Source: Pandoraea pneumonica (GTDB taxonomy: Bacteria > Pseudomonadota > Gammaproteobacteria > Burkholderiales > Burkholderiaceae). From it: DNA of 64,000 nucleotides. A model generated the notes under the pieces. It was not told the DNA's origin, did not search any database, and saw nothing but the letters and a program-made list of their open reading frames with translations. Position numbers and translations under genes: made by a program. Shown here one piece after another: positions 13,075-22,774 of this stretch (within the stretch, counting starts at the first letter, position 1; every line of letters begins with the position of its first letter). The DNA is taken from positions 1,328,767-1,392,766 of the forward strand of contig NZ_CABPSK010000002.1 of the NCBI RefSeq assembly GCF_902459645.1, read 5' to 3'.

Positions 13075-14019
13075 ATGACCCTCACGGAACTCAAGTACAT
13101 CGTGGCGGTGGCGCGAGAACGCCATTTCGGTCGCGCAGCGGAAGCCTGTTTCGTCAGCCAGCCGACGCTCTCGGTGGCGATCAAGAAGCTCGAAGACGAG
13201 CTCAATGTGCAGATTTTCGAGCGGGGTGCCGCCGAAGTGAGCGTCACGCCGCTCGGTGAGCAGATCGTGGCGCAGGCGCAGCGTGTGCTCGAACAAACCA
13301 TTGCCATCAAGGAAATTGCCAAGCAGGGCCGCGACCCGCTCGCCGGCCCGCTGCGTTTAGGCGTGATCTATACGATTGGGCCGTATCTGCTGCCCGCGCT
13401 GGTCAAGCAGATGATCGAGACCACGCCGCAGATGCCGCTCATGCTGCAAGAGAACTACACGCTCAAGCTGATCGAGTTGCTCAAGCAGGGCGAGATCGAT
13501 GCGGCGATCATGGCGCTGCCGTTCCCCGAGAGCGGTTTGATGGTGCGCCCGCTCTACGACGAGCCGTTCGTGGTGGCGTTGCCGCGTTCGCACCCTTGGG
13601 CGACGCGCGAGCAGATCGACGCGGGCGACCTGAAGCAGGAAACGATGCTGCTGCTCGGCAGCGGGCATTGCTTCCGCGATCACGTACTCGGCGTTTGCCC
13701 CGAGTTGATGCGCTTCTCGCAGAATGCCGACGGCATTCAGAAAACCTTCGAAGGCTCGTCGCTCGAAACCATTCGTCACATGGTGGCGAGCGGCGTCGGC
13801 ATCACCGTGTTGCCAAAGACGTCGGTGCCCGAGTCGCAAGCGCCCGATAGTCTGCTGCGCTACGTGCCGTTCTCGGCACCGGTGCCCGACCGTCGCGTGG
13901 TGCTCGCATGGCGCAAGAGCTTCACGCGCCTGCCCGCCATCGAGGCGGTGGCACAAGCCATCGCCCGCTGCAATTTGCCCGGCGTGATTCCGCTCGATCT
14001 GCCGGCAACGGCAAACTAA
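13075..14019 (+). CDS. oxyR: Hydrogen-peroxide sensor and LysR-family activator OxyR
   Basis: A 314-residue LysR-type regulator. The winged helix-turn-helix is at about residues 2-60 (RHFGRAAEACFVSQPTLSVAIKKLE). The redox pair is at Cys199 and Cys208, in GHCFRDHVLGVC, exactly the positions of the peroxide-sensing disulfide in E. coli OxyR; this separates it from other LysR proteins. It lies upstream of a small open frame and a catalase gene on the same strand, its expected target. AT-rich sequence with short ATCGAT/ATCCGAT repeats precedes the start and could hold an autoregulatory site. Confidence 0.96.
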   Translation: MTLTELKYIVAVARERHFGRAAEACFVSQPTLSVAIKKLEDELNVQIFERGAAEVSVTPLGEQIVAQAQRVLEQTIAIKEIAKQGRDPLAGPLRLGVIYTIGPYLLPALVKQMIETTPQMPLMLQENYTLKLIELLKQGEIDAAIMALPFPESGLMVRPLYDEPFVVALPRSHPWATREQIDAGDLKQETMLLLGSGHCFRDHVLGVCPELMRFSQNADGIQKTFEGSSLETIRHMVASGVGITVLPKTSVPESQAPDSLLRYVPFSAPVPDRRVVLAWRKSFTRLPAIEAVAQAIARCNLPGVIPLDLPATAN

Positions 14020-14103
14020 GCCAAAACACGCAGCAAACCCCTCAGACCCCGTCAGACCCCGATGCGCCGCCGCTTCCCGCCGCGGCGCATTGTTTTTCCC
14101 TAT

Positions 14104-14140
14104 TCGATAGATATAGACAATTAATTCGACCGTTTTAATT
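14104..14140 (+). promoter_or_regulatory. AT-rich candidate OxyR site / catalase promoter
   Basis: In the oxyR-catalase gap, an AT-rich stretch with GATAGATATAGACAATTAAT and then TTTTAATTGG contains ATAG half-sites and spaced T-A pairs of LysR type. The match to the E. coli OxyR consensus is only partial; position rather than motif quality supports this call. Confidence 0.35.
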
Positions 14141-14202
14141 GGAATTATTAACCTAGCGACATGCGTTTGCGAACCCCTCGCCACGCACCTGAGGTGACCA
14201 CG

Positions 14203-14286
14203 ATGACCGCACTGAAGACCTATTTGCACGACATCGAAGCCACGCTGGAACACGTGCTTGCCGAGTTTGCGCAGATGGCGGCGTAA
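14203..14286 (+). CDS. Possible 27-residue small protein upstream of catalase
   Basis: The short frame [20 protein letters not shown] plus seven residues begins after a GAGGTG sequence with good spacing and ends 73 bases before the catalase start. The predicted peptide is a single amphipathic helix. An upstream in-frame ATG at 14161 would give 41 residues, but the GAGGTG site favours 14203. It could be a leader peptide or a small protein co-transcribed with catalase. I recognise no family. Confidence 0.4.
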   Translation: MTALKTYLHDIEATLEHVLAEFAQMAA

Positions 14287-14359
14287 GTCGATTCCAACGC
14301 GTCCATCCCCACGCAACCCGCCCGACGGGTTGACCGATCAAGAAACAGGAGAGCCTCGC

Positions 14360-15811
14360 ATGTCCGACACCAAGAAACTCACGACCGCCGCCGGTGCGCC
14401 GGTGCCCGATAACCAGAACACGATGACGGCAGGGCCGCGTGGCCCGGCGTTGTTGCAAGACGTGTGGTTCCTCGAAAAGCTCGCTCACTTCGACCGCGAA
14501 GTCATTCCTGAGCGCCGCGTGCACGCCAAGGGCTCCGGTGCCTACGGCAAGCTCACCATCACGCACGACATCACCCGCTTTAGCCGCGCACGCGTGTTCG
14601 AAGCCGTCGGCAAGGAGACGCCGGTATTCCTGCGCTTTTCCACCGTCGCAGGCGAGCGCGGTGCTGCCGATGCCGAGCGCGACGTGCGTGGTTTCGCGCT
14701 GAAGTTCTATACCGACGAAGGCAACTGGGATCTCGTGGGCAACAACACGCCGGTGTTCTTCGTGCGCGATCCGCTCAAGTTTCCCGACTTCATCCACACG
14801 CAAAAGCGCGACCCGAAGACGAATCTGCGTAACCCGACAGCGGCATGGGACTTCTGGTCACGCCATCCGGAATCGCTCCATCAAGTCACCATTCTGATGA
14901 GTGACCGTGGCTTGCCTGCGAACTATCGCCAACAGCACGGCTTCGGCTCGCACACGTTCAGCTTTATCAACGCGGCGAACGAGCGCTTCTGGGTGAAGTT
15001 CCACTTCAAGTCGATGCAGGGTGTCGAGAACCTGACCAACGCGCAAGCGGCCGAAGTGGTTGCCGGTGATCGCGAGAGCGCCCAGCGCGACCTGTTCGAT
15101 GCCATCGAGGCCGGTAACTTCCCGCGCTGGCGCATGCAAGTGCAAGTGATGCCCGAGGCCGATGCCGCGACGTACGCCATCAACCCGTTCGATCTGACGA
15201 AGGTGTGGCCGCACGGGGACTATCCGTTGATCGACGTGGGCGTGCTCGAGCTCAATCGCAATCCGGAGAACTACTTCGCGGAAGTCGAGCAGGCGGCGTT
15301 CAATCCGGCGAACGTGGTGCCGGGGATCAGCTTCTCGCCGGACCGCATGTTGCAGGGCCGTTTGTTCTCGTACGGCGACACGCAGCGTTATCGCCTCGGG
15401 GTGAATCACAGCGCCATTCCCGTGAACGCGCCGAAGTGCCCGTTCCACAACAGCTTCCACCGCGATGGTGCGATGCGCGTGGACGGCAATCTGGGCGGCA
15501 CCACGAACTATGAGCCGAACCGCTACGGTGCGTTTGCCGATCAACCGGAGTTCCGCGATCCGCCGGAAGCCGTGGGCGCAGTGGCCGATCGCTACGACCA
15601 TCGCGAGGACGACGACTACTACTCGCAGCCGCGCGCGTTGTTCCGGTTGTTCGACGATGGGCAGAAGTCGCGCCTGTTCGGCAATATCGCTGCCGCCATG
15701 CAGGGCGTGCCGGACGATGTGGCCGATCGGCAACTTGAGCATTTCACCAAGATCGATCCGGCGTATGCGCAAGGGGTGAAAGCGGCTCGCGAGGCGCTGG
15801 CGAAGCGGTAA
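14360..15811 (+). CDS. katA: Monofunctional haem catalase (clade 3-like)
   Basis: A 483-residue haem enzyme that dismutates hydrogen peroxide. It has the N-terminal [23 protein letters not shown], the proximal region [29 protein letters not shown] with the distal-site residues, the [19 protein letters not shown] block, and [14 protein letters not shown] carrying the proximal haem-ligand Tyr. The length fits small-subunit catalases. The start at 14360 follows ACAGGAGAG; the frame is open further upstream without support. OxyR control is likely from the neighbouring gene order. The symbol is by similarity only. Confidence 0.93.
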   Translation: MSDTKKLTTAAGAPVPDNQNTMTAGPRGPALLQDVWFLEKLAHFDREVIPERRVHAKGSGAYGKLTITHDITRFSRARVFEAVGKETPVFLRFSTVAGERGAADAERDVRGFALKFYTDEGNWDLVGNNTPVFFVRDPLKFPDFIHTQKRDPKTNLRNPTAAWDFWSRHPESLHQVTILMSDRGLPANYRQQHGFGSHTFSFINAANERFWVKFHFKSMQGVENLTNAQAAEVVAGDRESAQRDLFDAIEAGNFPRWRMQVQVMPEADAATYAINPFDLTKVWPHGDYPLIDVGVLELNRNPENYFAEVEQAAFNPANVVPGISFSPDRMLQGRLFSYGDTQRYRLGVNHSAIPVNAPKCPFHNSFHRDGAMRVDGNLGGTTNYEPNRYGAFADQPEFRDPPEAVGAVADRYDHREDDDYYSQPRALFRLFDDGQKSRLFGNIAAAMQGVPDDVADRQLEHFTKIDPAYAQGVKAAREALAKR

Positions 15812-15902
15812 CGACGGGACCGTTACTTAGAAGTGATGCAGAGGCGGCACAGGGGCGAGGCGGCTCACACCGTCTCGCCAGTGTCGTTCTCGCAGTGTGA
15901 AT

Positions 15903-16601
15903 TCAGCCCGCGGGCCAGAACGCGCGAATGGCGGCGACGCCGTGGGCACCTGCGTTGCGTGCGGTGCTCAGGGTCTCGGCGCGCATGCCGCCGAGGGCGA
16001 ACACCGGCAGCGTCGTTTGCGCGGCGAGCGCTGAGAAAGCAGGCCAGCCAAGCGGCGTGGCATCGGGATGCGTTGCGGTGGCGAGCACCGGCGAGAGGGT
16101 CACGAAGTCAGCACCGATGCGGTGGGCTTGCGCGAGTTGCGCGGCATCGTGACAGGCGGCGCTCACGAGTTTCCATCCTGCGGGCCGTGCGGCGCATGCC
16201 AGCAGCCGCGCGCTGGTCAGGTGCCAGCCATCGGCGTGCGGGACAGTATCCGCGTGCAATCCGTTCGCGGCATCGAGCCAAAGGTCGGCGACGTCAGCGC
16301 GTGGATTGAGCAGCAACTGCGCGCCTGCGGCATGGGTGAGGGCCAATGCCGACTCCGCCAACGCGCGGTAACCGTCGGCATCGAGCGAACGGTTGCGCAG
16401 TTGCACCAGGCGAATGCCGCGCGCCAACGCCTGCGCGAGCAGAGACGCAAACGACGCGATCTGCGCAACGGAGGTGACTTCCGGTGTCACCAGAAGCTGA
16501 CGGGGAAGCGCGGGGTCGGCAGCGCCGGTTGCGCTGGACAGGCTGGACATCGACAGGAATCGGGCAAGGTCGGCGGGCATGCGGCAGTGTAACCGGAACA
16601 T
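15903..16601 (-). CDS. Thiamine phosphate synthase family protein (ThiE/TenI-like)
   Basis: A TIM-barrel protein of up to 232 residues. [19 protein letters not shown] matches the pyrophosphate/HMP-binding QLR(N/D)K segment of thiamine phosphate synthases, and [21 protein letters not shown] and PVFALGGM match the C-terminal phosphate-binding part. In many Burkholderiales a ThiE-like domain of this kind is fused to a Nudix domain; here it stands alone. Synthase function is therefore probable but not certain. No start codon (16601, 16580 or 16550) has a good ribosome site; the domain itself begins near residue 34. It lies between catalase and dps. Confidence 0.72.
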   Translation of the reverse strand: MFRLHCRMPADLARFLSMSSLSSATGAADPALPRQLLVTPEVTSVAQIASFASLLAQALARGIRLVQLRNRSLDADGYRALAESALALTHAAGAQLLLNPRADVADLWLDAANGLHADTVPHADGWHLTSARLLACAARPAGWKLVSAACHDAAQLAQAHRIGADFVTLSPVLATATHPDATPLGWPAFSALAAQTTLPVFALGGMRAETLSTARNAGAHGVAAIRAFWPAG

Positions 16602-16689
16602 TAATCGCGTTACCGCATCAGACCAAGTGTGTAACTCGTATCGCGACGCGATGCGGGTAACCCTAGTGAATCAAACGAACGGAGTCATC

Positions 16690-17178
16690 ATGGCAAAGAA
16701 AAACAACGTCGCCACCGTGAACATTGGCATTAGTGAGAAGGATCGTAAGCGCATCGTCGAAGGGCTGAATCACCTGCTCGCCGACACCTACACGCTGTAT
16801 CTGAAGACGCACAACTTCCATTGGAACGTCACCGGCCCGATGTTCAACACACTGCATCTGATGTTCGAAGGGCAGTACAACGAACTGGCGCTGGCCGTCG
16901 ACCAAATTGCCGAGCGTATTCGTGCGCTGGGCTATCCGGCACCGGGCACTTATAAGGAATTCGCGAAGCTATCGTCGATTCCCGAGGCCGAAGGCGTGCC
17001 GAGTGCTGAAGAGATGATTCGTCAGCTTGTCGAGGGGCAGGAAGCCGTGACGCGCACCGCGCGCGGCATCTTCCCGACGGTGGACGCGGCCTCGGACGAG
17101 CCGACCGCCGACTTGCTCACCCAGCGCATGCAACTGCACGAAAAGAACGCGTGGATGCTGCGTAGCTTGTTGGCTTAA
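16690..17178 (+). CDS. dps: Dps-family DNA-protecting ferritin
   Basis: A 162-residue protein of the Dps/starvation ferritin family, which forms a 12-mer that oxidises and stores iron and shields DNA. The dinuclear ferroxidase ligands are visible in [36 protein letters not shown] (His, His, Asp/Glu positions). [13 protein letters not shown] is the typical second-helix end. The start at 16690 follows a GGAG site; the open frame upstream to 16579 is not homologous. It sits in an oxidative-stress and iron neighbourhood with oxyR and catalase. Confidence 0.94.
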   Translation: MAKKNNVATVNIGISEKDRKRIVEGLNHLLADTYTLYLKTHNFHWNVTGPMFNTLHLMFEGQYNELALAVDQIAERIRALGYPAPGTYKEFAKLSSIPEAEGVPSAEEMIRQLVEGQEAVTRTARGIFPTVDAASDEPTADLLTQRMQLHEKNAWMLRSLLA

Positions 17179-17214
17179 CGCGCTAGCACACGCTAGTACG
17201 CGCTTGTTCGCGTC

Positions 17215-17242
17215 GGTATGCGCCGGATTCCCGGCGCATACC
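17215..17242 (+). terminator. Hairpin after dps
   Basis: A perfect 12-bp stem GGTATGCGCCGG / CCGGCGCATACC with a four-base loop lies 37 bases after the dps stop. There is no good T run, so termination is probable rather than proven. Confidence 0.6.
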
Positions 17243-17326
17243 ACCGGCACCTTTATCACCCCTATCGAATGAGAAATGTCATAGAGAAAGGGTGCACTCA
17301 TATGGGCAGTCCAGTACACTCGCTGG

Positions 17327-18118
17327 ATGCCCACCGATTGGCTTTTCCGCAACCTCCTCGTCGGTTTGTTTCTGCCGCCCGCCAATGTTTTGGTGCTGGC
17401 GGCGCTTGCGCTGATTGTCTGGCGGCGCTGCCCGCGTATCGGTAAGACGCTCGCCGTGACGGCCGCATTGGCGCTATGGCTTCAGGCGATGCCCTGGGTG
17501 GGCGATCGTCTGACGCGCAGCTTGAGCGTCGGCACACCGGTGGACGTGAAAGCCCTCGACGCGGCACGCCAGTCACCGCAGAGCGCTGGCGAACTGCCGC
17601 AGGCCGTCGTCATTCTTGGCGGTGGGACCAGCGTCGGCGCAACGGAATTCGGCCGCGCCGAGGGGGCCGATTTGCCCCCGATGGCAATCGCCCGCGTGCG
17701 CTATGGCGCGTTTCTCGCACGCCATGCACAACTGCCTGTTCTCGTGTCCGGCGGTGCGCCGTCGGGCTTTCCCATTGCAGAGGGTCGCCTGATGGCGCAA
17801 ATCCTCACCGAAGAATTCGGCGTACCGGTCCGCTGGACTGAGGCTCAATCGCTGAACACGGCGCAAAACGCCATCTTTAGCGCGCGCATGCTGACCAATT
17901 CCGGTATCACGCGCGTGTATCTGGTCACGAGCGCCTGGCATATGCGCCGCGCCCGCGATCAGTTTGTGCGCGCTGGGCTCACGGTGGTACCCGCACCGTG
18001 CTGCAACGAGCGCGCACTCGATCCCGAGGTCATTCCCGGCTGGTGGCCGACACTCGACGGCATGCGCAGTACGCGCTTCGCCCTGCGCGAGTGGATGGCG
18101 ATCGCCGTAGGGCACTAA
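17327..18118 (+). CDS. YdcF/ElyC family (DUF218) membrane protein
   Basis: A 263-residue protein. Two N-terminal hydrophobic segments (NLLVGLFLPPANVLVLAALALIVW and TLAVTAALALWLQAM) are followed by a DUF218 domain: AVVILGGG near residue 93, LPVLVSGGAP, the SLNTAQNA motif (usual form S-x-N-T-x-x-N) and VYLVTSAWHMRRA. The family includes ElyC and SanA, linked to envelope lipid-carrier metabolism. It is probably anchored in the inner membrane with its domain in the periplasm. Substrate unknown. Confidence 0.88.
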   Translation: MPTDWLFRNLLVGLFLPPANVLVLAALALIVWRRCPRIGKTLAVTAALALWLQAMPWVGDRLTRSLSVGTPVDVKALDAARQSPQSAGELPQAVVILGGGTSVGATEFGRAEGADLPPMAIARVRYGAFLARHAQLPVLVSGGAPSGFPIAEGRLMAQILTEEFGVPVRWTEAQSLNTAQNAIFSARMLTNSGITRVYLVTSAWHMRRARDQFVRAGLTVVPAPCCNERALDPEVIPGWWPTLDGMRSTRFALREWMAIAVGH

Positions 18119-18151
18119 GCCGCTTTTCACCCAACTGAATGAGAGAGACAT

Positions 18152-18559
18152 ATGAAGACGAAAGCCGTCCTGACCGCTGAAGACGTACAGAAGATCAACG
18201 CTGCTGCCGTGGCCGAAGCCACCGCGAACGGCTGGAATGTGTGCATCACGATCGTCGACGACGGCGGTCACGCGTTGTCGCTGCATCGCATGGACGGTGC
18301 TGCCCCCAGCACCGCAATGATGTCGCTGGGCAAGGCGCAGACGTCGGCCGTGGGGCGTCGCGACAGCGGTGTGTTCGAAGAGATGATCAACGGTGGCCGC
18401 TTCGCGTTCCTGAGCGCGCCGAACACGGCGATGCTCGAAGGCGGCGTCGCGATCGTGTTCGAGGGCAATGTGATCGGTGCAGTGGGCGTGTCGGGCGTGA
18501 AGTCGGTGCAGGACGCACAGATTGCCCGTGCCGGTATTGCTGCGGTGGTTGGCGCGTAA
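18152..18559 (+). CDS. GlcG/HbpS-like haem-binding family protein
   Basis: A 135-residue single-domain protein of the GlcG/HbpS family (formerly DUF336). Signatures are ITIVDDGGHALSLHRMDGA, the S-x-x-x-A-x-K-A region MSLGKAQTSAVGRR, and GNVIGAVGVSG near the C-terminus. HbpS binds haem or iron as a redox sensor in Streptomyces; other relatives occur in catabolic operons, so the role is open. There is no signal peptide. Its place just upstream of the haem-uptake gene hemP (opposite strand) is suggestive. Confidence 0.87.
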   Translation: MKTKAVLTAEDVQKINAAAVAEATANGWNVCITIVDDGGHALSLHRMDGAAPSTAMMSLGKAQTSAVGRRDSGVFEEMINGGRFAFLSAPNTAMLEGGVAIVFEGNVIGAVGVSGVKSVQDAQIARAGIAAVVGA

Positions 18560-18570
18560 GCACCAAAAAG

Positions 18571-18628
18571 AAAACCCGCAGCTCGTGAGCGGGTGAAAAA
18601 AGAAAACCCGCTCTCGCGAGCGGGTTAA
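18571..18628 (+). terminator. Tandem terminator-like hairpins
   Basis: Two direct copies of a hairpin (AAACCCGC...GAGCGGGT, each preceded by AAAAAGA or AAAAAAGA) lie within 60 bases of the HbpS-like stop. Tandem stems of this kind act as a terminator, possibly in both directions. Confidence 0.7.
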
Positions 18629-18942
18629 AGGCTTGTCAGGCCGGATGGCCGCAACCTGAGGCTTGGCAGGCTGGGCCACGAGGAGAACATCAATGAAACC
18701 CTTGTGGCTGGACAAAAAAAGTGGCTTGGCTGGCGCGCAACGCAGGTAGAGAGGGGCTTGCCGTAACTACATGGGATCGCGTTGCGTTCGCTGGCTACTG
18801 CCAAACACCTCTTAGGCGAGGTGGTCCCCACAAAACTCGGTGAAGGCGGCGGCAAGGTCGTGGTCAAGCCACCGCCAAAATTCTTTACTTCGCCTTCGTA
18901 CTGCCGGTTGCTACAAGTGACTGAGGGTACGGCTAACTTCGG
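18629..18942. other. Intergenic region without a supported gene
   Basis: About 310 bases between the tandem hairpins and hemP. Short open frames exist on both strands but none has a ribosome site, family resemblance or typical codon use. I see nothing further to support. Confidence 0.4.
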
Positions 18943-19194
18943 TTACTTCGTCAGAATCAACTTGCCGTAGCGCGTAGCGCGCAACTGGTAAGTCTGACCG
19001 TTGTGCAAGATGTTCACGCATTGCGTGCCTTGCAGCAGATGGTCGCTCGTCAAGACGCGGCCGGTTGCGTTGCTGGCCGGCTTCGCTGCTGCCGGGCTGG
19101 CCACTTGCGTACGCGACACCGACAAGGTGCGGCGCGGCGCCGTAGCGGGCGTGGTCTGGCGTGCAGTGGTGTGGCTTGCGCTCATCTGGCTCAT
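18943..19194 (-). CDS. hemP: Hemin uptake protein HemP/HmuP
   Basis: An 83-residue protein whose C-terminal 40 residues carry the family signature: SDHLLQGTQCVNILHNG followed by YQLRATRYGKLILTK. The N-terminal half is Ala/Thr-rich and disordered. In Burkholderia and Bradyrhizobium, HmuP is a small regulator needed for expression of the haem-receptor operon. A Fur-box-like sequence lies upstream, so iron repression is likely. No haem-receptor genes adjoin it here. Confidence 0.92.
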   Translation of the reverse strand: MSQMSASHTTARQTTPATAPRRTLSVSRTQVASPAAAKPASNATGRVLTSDHLLQGTQCVNILHNGQTYQLRATRYGKLILTK

Positions 19195-19222
19195 CCGTAT
19201 GTCTGACTGTGAGAAGAATCTT

Positions 19223-19243
19223 AAATGAGAATCATTCCCATTT
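19223..19243 (-). promoter_or_regulatory. Fur box upstream of hemP
   Basis: AAATGAGAATCATTCCCATT fits the GATAATGATAATCATTATC consensus well, with its ATGAGAATCATT core, and lies 29 bases before the hemP start. Confidence 0.8.
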
Positions 19244-19344
19244 ATATTTGAATTTGACTATTGTTCTCAAGTCGGCAATAGATTTTCTGGATTCGAGAAC
19301 GCCGGACGCGATGACGACGCGTCCGGCGTGAAGATGCGCGCTGC

Positions 19345-19815
19345 TTAGTCGAGCGCGCCTTGTTCGGCGAGGGCGCGGATGTGCGCGATGGTGTCGATAT
19401 CGGCCTCGCGATAGGCCGATTTCACGAACTCGCTGTACCGGGTGTCGGCGCTCGGCGCGTCTTCGGGCAGCGTGGTGCTGTAGATGAAGCGCACGAAGTA
19501 GTGCGTGGGCGTCGGCTCCTCGATCTTCATCGTGAGTGTGCCGCCCGCGTGCTGGTCGGTGGCCGCCGTTTCATAGCGCACCGATTGCAGCGCCTCGAAG
19601 ATCACGCGATCGCGCACCACCGCTTGTCCGAAGCGAAGCTCGCGCACCAACGTGTCGTCCGTGCGCTCGTGCACGATGCACTCGTCGAGCCCCAGCACGA
19701 AGTTGGCCGGTTGCTCAGCACGCAGCACGAGGCCGTTCCAGAGTTGCTCGCGCGAGAGCGCAAAGGCCAGCGGGTTCAGGAGGTCGTTAACCTCGATCAG
19801 GTGTTCGTACTGCAA
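19345..19815 (-). CDS. SRPBCC / DUF1857 family protein
   Basis: A 156-residue protein with the START-like fold of the AtaL/DUF1857 family: NDLLNPLAFALSREQLWNGLVLRAEQP at the N-terminus and a C-terminal SEFVKSAYREADIDTIAHIR helix. The likely start is TTG at 19815, because AAGGGGAAAC lies just before it and no ATG is suitable. Upstream sequence in the same frame overlaps the OsmC gene and is not coding. Related proteins bind hydrophobic ligands; no specific function is known. Confidence 0.82.
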   Translation of the reverse strand: MQYEHLIEVNDLLNPLAFALSREQLWNGLVLRAEQPANFVLGLDECIVHERTDDTLVRELRFGQAVVRDRVIFEALQSVRYETAATDQHAGGTLTMKIEEPTPTHYFVRFIYSTTLPEDAPSADTRYSEFVKSAYREADIDTIAHIRALAEQGALD

Positions 19816-19928
19816 GAAGTTTCCCCTTGAATTGATAACCGCCAGCGCGCCATTCTGGCGGGCCGGCGGAGCAGGTTCGGGCTGCGACAGTCGACGGTGA
19901 CCCGTCTCGGCGTATTGGCGTCTCGGCG

Positions 19929-20339
19929 TTACTCGATCAGCGAACTGTCGATGGCAATCGTTCCCGACAATACCTTGTGAATTGGGCACGCGTTGGCGAT
20001 TTCCAAGAGGCGCTGCCGTTGTTCTTCCGACAGATCGCCACCCAGCTCGATCTTGCGCGTGATTTGCGTCGTCCCCGCGGCCGGTTTGCCGTCCGGATTC
20101 ATGGCCAGCGTGACTTTCACTTCCTTGAGCGGCCATTCCTTGCGGCGGGCGTACATCTGCAACGTGATCGACGTGCACGCACCCAAGCTCGAGAGCAGCA
20201 GCGCGGACGGCATGGGACCTAGATCGCCACCGCCAAGCGAGGCGGGCTCGTCGCCAATCCATTCGTGCTTGCCATCCGAGAGACGCGTGGTGAAACCGGC
20301 GGCGCCCAGATGGGCGGTGACAATCGCTTCTGCGCTCAT
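19929..20339 (-). CDS. OsmC-family peroxiredoxin-like protein
   Basis: A 136-residue OsmC/Ohr-type protein. The first peroxidatic Cys lies in [21 protein letters not shown] and the second in [18 protein letters not shown], as in the YhfA/OsmC branch. Such proteins reduce organic hydroperoxides with two redox Cys residues in the cytoplasm. The start at 20339 is supported by AGGAG upstream. It lies between the SRPBCC gene and pirin, all on the minus strand. Confidence 0.9.
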   Translation of the reverse strand: MSAEAIVTAHLGAAGFTTRLSDGKHEWIGDEPASLGGGDLGPMPSALLLSSLGACTSITLQMYARRKEWPLKEVKVTLAMNPDGKPAAGTTQITRKIELGGDLSEEQRQRLLEIANACPIHKVLSGTIAIDSSLIE

Positions 20340-20433
20340 AACAACTCCTGTTAGATGCACTCATGGGTCACAACGCACTATGCGTGTCATTGTGACCCAA
20401 TTCAGTCCTGCAAGTGCAATGCACGCGCGTCGA

Positions 20434-21324
20434 TCAGGCTCCCGTTGCCGGAATGTGGCCCATCCGTCCGGCCTGAAAGTCGAGAATCGCCTGACGAATC
20501 TCGCCTTCCGTGTTCATCACGAACGGGCCGTAACGTGCCACCGGCTCACCCAGCGGCTTGCCGCCGATCAGCAGGAACGACAGCGGGGTGTCGCTCTCGT
20601 TGCGCACGGTGACGCCTTCGCCCTCGTTACCGAACACGACCATCTGGTGCTTCTTGGCAGCCGTCGGCTCGGCTCCGAATTGCCCTTCGCCGTCGACCAC
20701 ATAGGCAAACACATTGAAGTCGGCCGGCACCGATTGTTCGAGCACCGCTTGCGGCTGCAACGTGAAGTGCTGATACAGAATCGGCGTGCGGGTCTCGATT
20801 GCGGCCTTCGTGCCGAGCGCCTCACCGGCGATCACACGCACCGACACCTTGCCGTCATCGCTGGTGGCGACAGGAATCCCGGCCGCAGGCAGTTCCTGAT
20901 AGCGCGGCGTCATCATCTTATCGACACGCGGCAGGTTCACCCAAAGCTGGAAGCCGTGCATCTCGCCGCCGCGCTCCTGAAACGCCTTCGACGGCATTTC
21001 GGAGTGAATGACCCCGGCACCGGCCGTCATCCACTGCACGTCGCCGGGCGTGAGCTTGCCCGCATGACCTTGCGAGTCACGGTGCTCCATTTCGCCTGCC
21101 AGCAGATACGTCACGGTCTCGAAGCCGCGGTGCGGGTGATCGGGCGCGCCCTTGGCTTCGCCCGGTTCGACCTGCATCGGCCCCATTTCGTCGAGCAGTA
21201 GGAACGGATCGAAATCCATCAGCATGCGCGTCGGAAACGGACGGTTGACGTAAAAGCCGGCACCCTCCTGCGTTTGCGCAGCCGTGAAGACGCGGGCCAC
21301 CGGGCGGGTTTGGGTCGTACTCAT
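20434..21324 (-). CDS. Pirin family protein
   Basis: A 296-residue bicupin protein. The N-terminal cupin carries the metal-binding and signature residues in DHPHRGFETVTYLLAGEMEH, WMTAGAGVIHSEMP and HGFQLWVNLP. The C-terminal pirin domain follows, with PLSFLLIGGKPLGEP and YGPFVMNTEGEIRQAI. Some bacterial pirins are quercetin 2,3-dioxygenases and others bind regulators; the substrate here is unknown. The start at 21324 is preceded by CAGGAGAG. Confidence 0.92.
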   Translation of the reverse strand: MSTTQTRPVARVFTAAQTQEGAGFYVNRPFPTRMLMDFDPFLLLDEMGPMQVEPGEAKGAPDHPHRGFETVTYLLAGEMEHRDSQGHAGKLTPGDVQWMTAGAGVIHSEMPSKAFQERGGEMHGFQLWVNLPRVDKMMTPRYQELPAAGIPVATSDDGKVSVRVIAGEALGTKAAIETRTPILYQHFTLQPQAVLEQSVPADFNVFAYVVDGEGQFGAEPTAAKKHQMVVFGNEGEGVTVRNESDTPLSFLLIGGKPLGEPVARYGPFVMNTEGEIRQAILDFQAGRMGHIPATGA

Positions 21325-21481
21325 GAGGGGACTCTCCTGTGTGGGCTGATACGCATAGGGCGTCATCAGTCCGTTGTCATGTGCAGACTATATCGGGGCG
21401 AGTGGGGCGGGGAGTAGCCCGGAAGCGGGGAAGGATTGTTACCCGATTGGAACAATCGAGCGGAAGTCGGTGCGGCAGACG

Positions 21482-21514
21482 AAAAAAAGCGCGGTGATGA
21501 ACACCGCGCTTTTC
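21482..21514 (-). terminator. Terminator of tonB-exbB-exbD
   Basis: The stem AAAAGCGCGGTG / CACCGCGCTTTT with a short loop, flanked by A and T runs, lies just past the exbD stop. Confidence 0.9.
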
Positions 21515-21544
21515 GTTTCAGCGATTCGTGAATCGACCGGTGGC

Positions 21545-21967
<423 letters not shown>

Positions 21968-21994
21968 GGCGAACTCCTTCTCTCTTGCTGCGGC

Positions 21995-22735
21995 TTAGCT
22001 GGCGCTGGCCGGGGTGGACTTGCGCACCGGCGTGACGTTGCTCGCGAACTGCGGCGAATGCAGGCTGGCGCCGGTCAGGAAGTAGGCGTGCAGGCTGTGG
22101 GCAAAGCGGTTGAGCTTCGAGACCACACCCTTGTTGCCGCGCGTCAGGGCGTTGTAGCCGAGCACTGCCGGGATCGCGACGAACAGACCGAAGGCGGTCA
22201 TGATCAGGGCTTCACCCACGGGGCCGGCCACTTTGTCGATGGTCGTCTGACCCGATGCGCCGATGGCCAGCAGGGCGTGATAAATACCCCAAACCGTACC
22301 GAACAGACCGACGAACGGCGAGGTCGAGCCGATGGAGGCGAGCAAGGCCAGACCGCTTTGCAGGCGCGAGACCGTGTCGTCCACCGAGTTCTTCAGGGCA
22401 CGCGTGATCCAGTCGCTCACGTCCATCTTGTCGTGCAGATGGGGCTGGCTTTGGCGATGGTGTTCGGCGGCGTCCTGACCGGCGAGGGCCAGTGCGAGGA
22501 ACGGGTTGTTGTTGCCCGACGATTCGCCCAGCTTTTGCAGACCGGCGGTGAAGTTCTCCGAGTGCCAGAAGTCGGGTTCGGCAGTGCGCGTGAGGCGGCT
22601 CAGACGGAAGATCTGCGTGCCCTTGATGATGATGACCGTCCACGACAGCACCGACATCACCAACAACACGATCGCGATGGCACGGGTGACGAAATCGCCC
22701 TGCGCCCAGACGTGGCTCAAACCATACTCTTGCAT
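21995..22735 (-). CDS. exbB: TonB-system proton channel protein ExbB
   Basis: A 246-residue MotA/TolQ/ExbB-family protein with three membrane segments: residues about 15-40, then LALLASIGSTSPFVGLFGTVWGIYHAL and AGPVGEALIMTAFGLFVAIPAVLGYN. The last two hold the conserved Thr and Pro residues of the family. The C-terminal tail is Ala/Ser/Pro-rich. It lies between tonB and exbD. Confidence 0.96.
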   Translation of the reverse strand: MQEYGLSHVWAQGDFVTRAIAIVLLVMSVLSWTVIIIKGTQIFRLSRLTRTAEPDFWHSENFTAGLQKLGESSGNNNPFLALALAGQDAAEHHRQSQPHLHDKMDVSDWITRALKNSVDDTVSRLQSGLALLASIGSTSPFVGLFGTVWGIYHALLAIGASGQTTIDKVAGPVGEALIMTAFGLFVAIPAVLGYNALTRGNKGVVSKLNRFAHSLHAYFLTGASLHSPQFASNVTPVRKSTPASAS

Positions 22736-22774
22736 TTTGCGTTCCTCTGGAAATCCAGTTCGTGAATCGTTACG

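Noticed and set aside
18571-18628. CRISPR-like direct repeats
   Set aside because: Two copies of a short hairpin only, with no regular spacers; they are best read as tandem terminators. No CRISPR array was seen in the window.
18625-18867. A possible 80-residue minus-strand gene between the HbpS-like gene and hemP
   Set aside because: No ribosome site, Pro/Ser-rich sequence with no family likeness, and it lies next to terminator hairpins.
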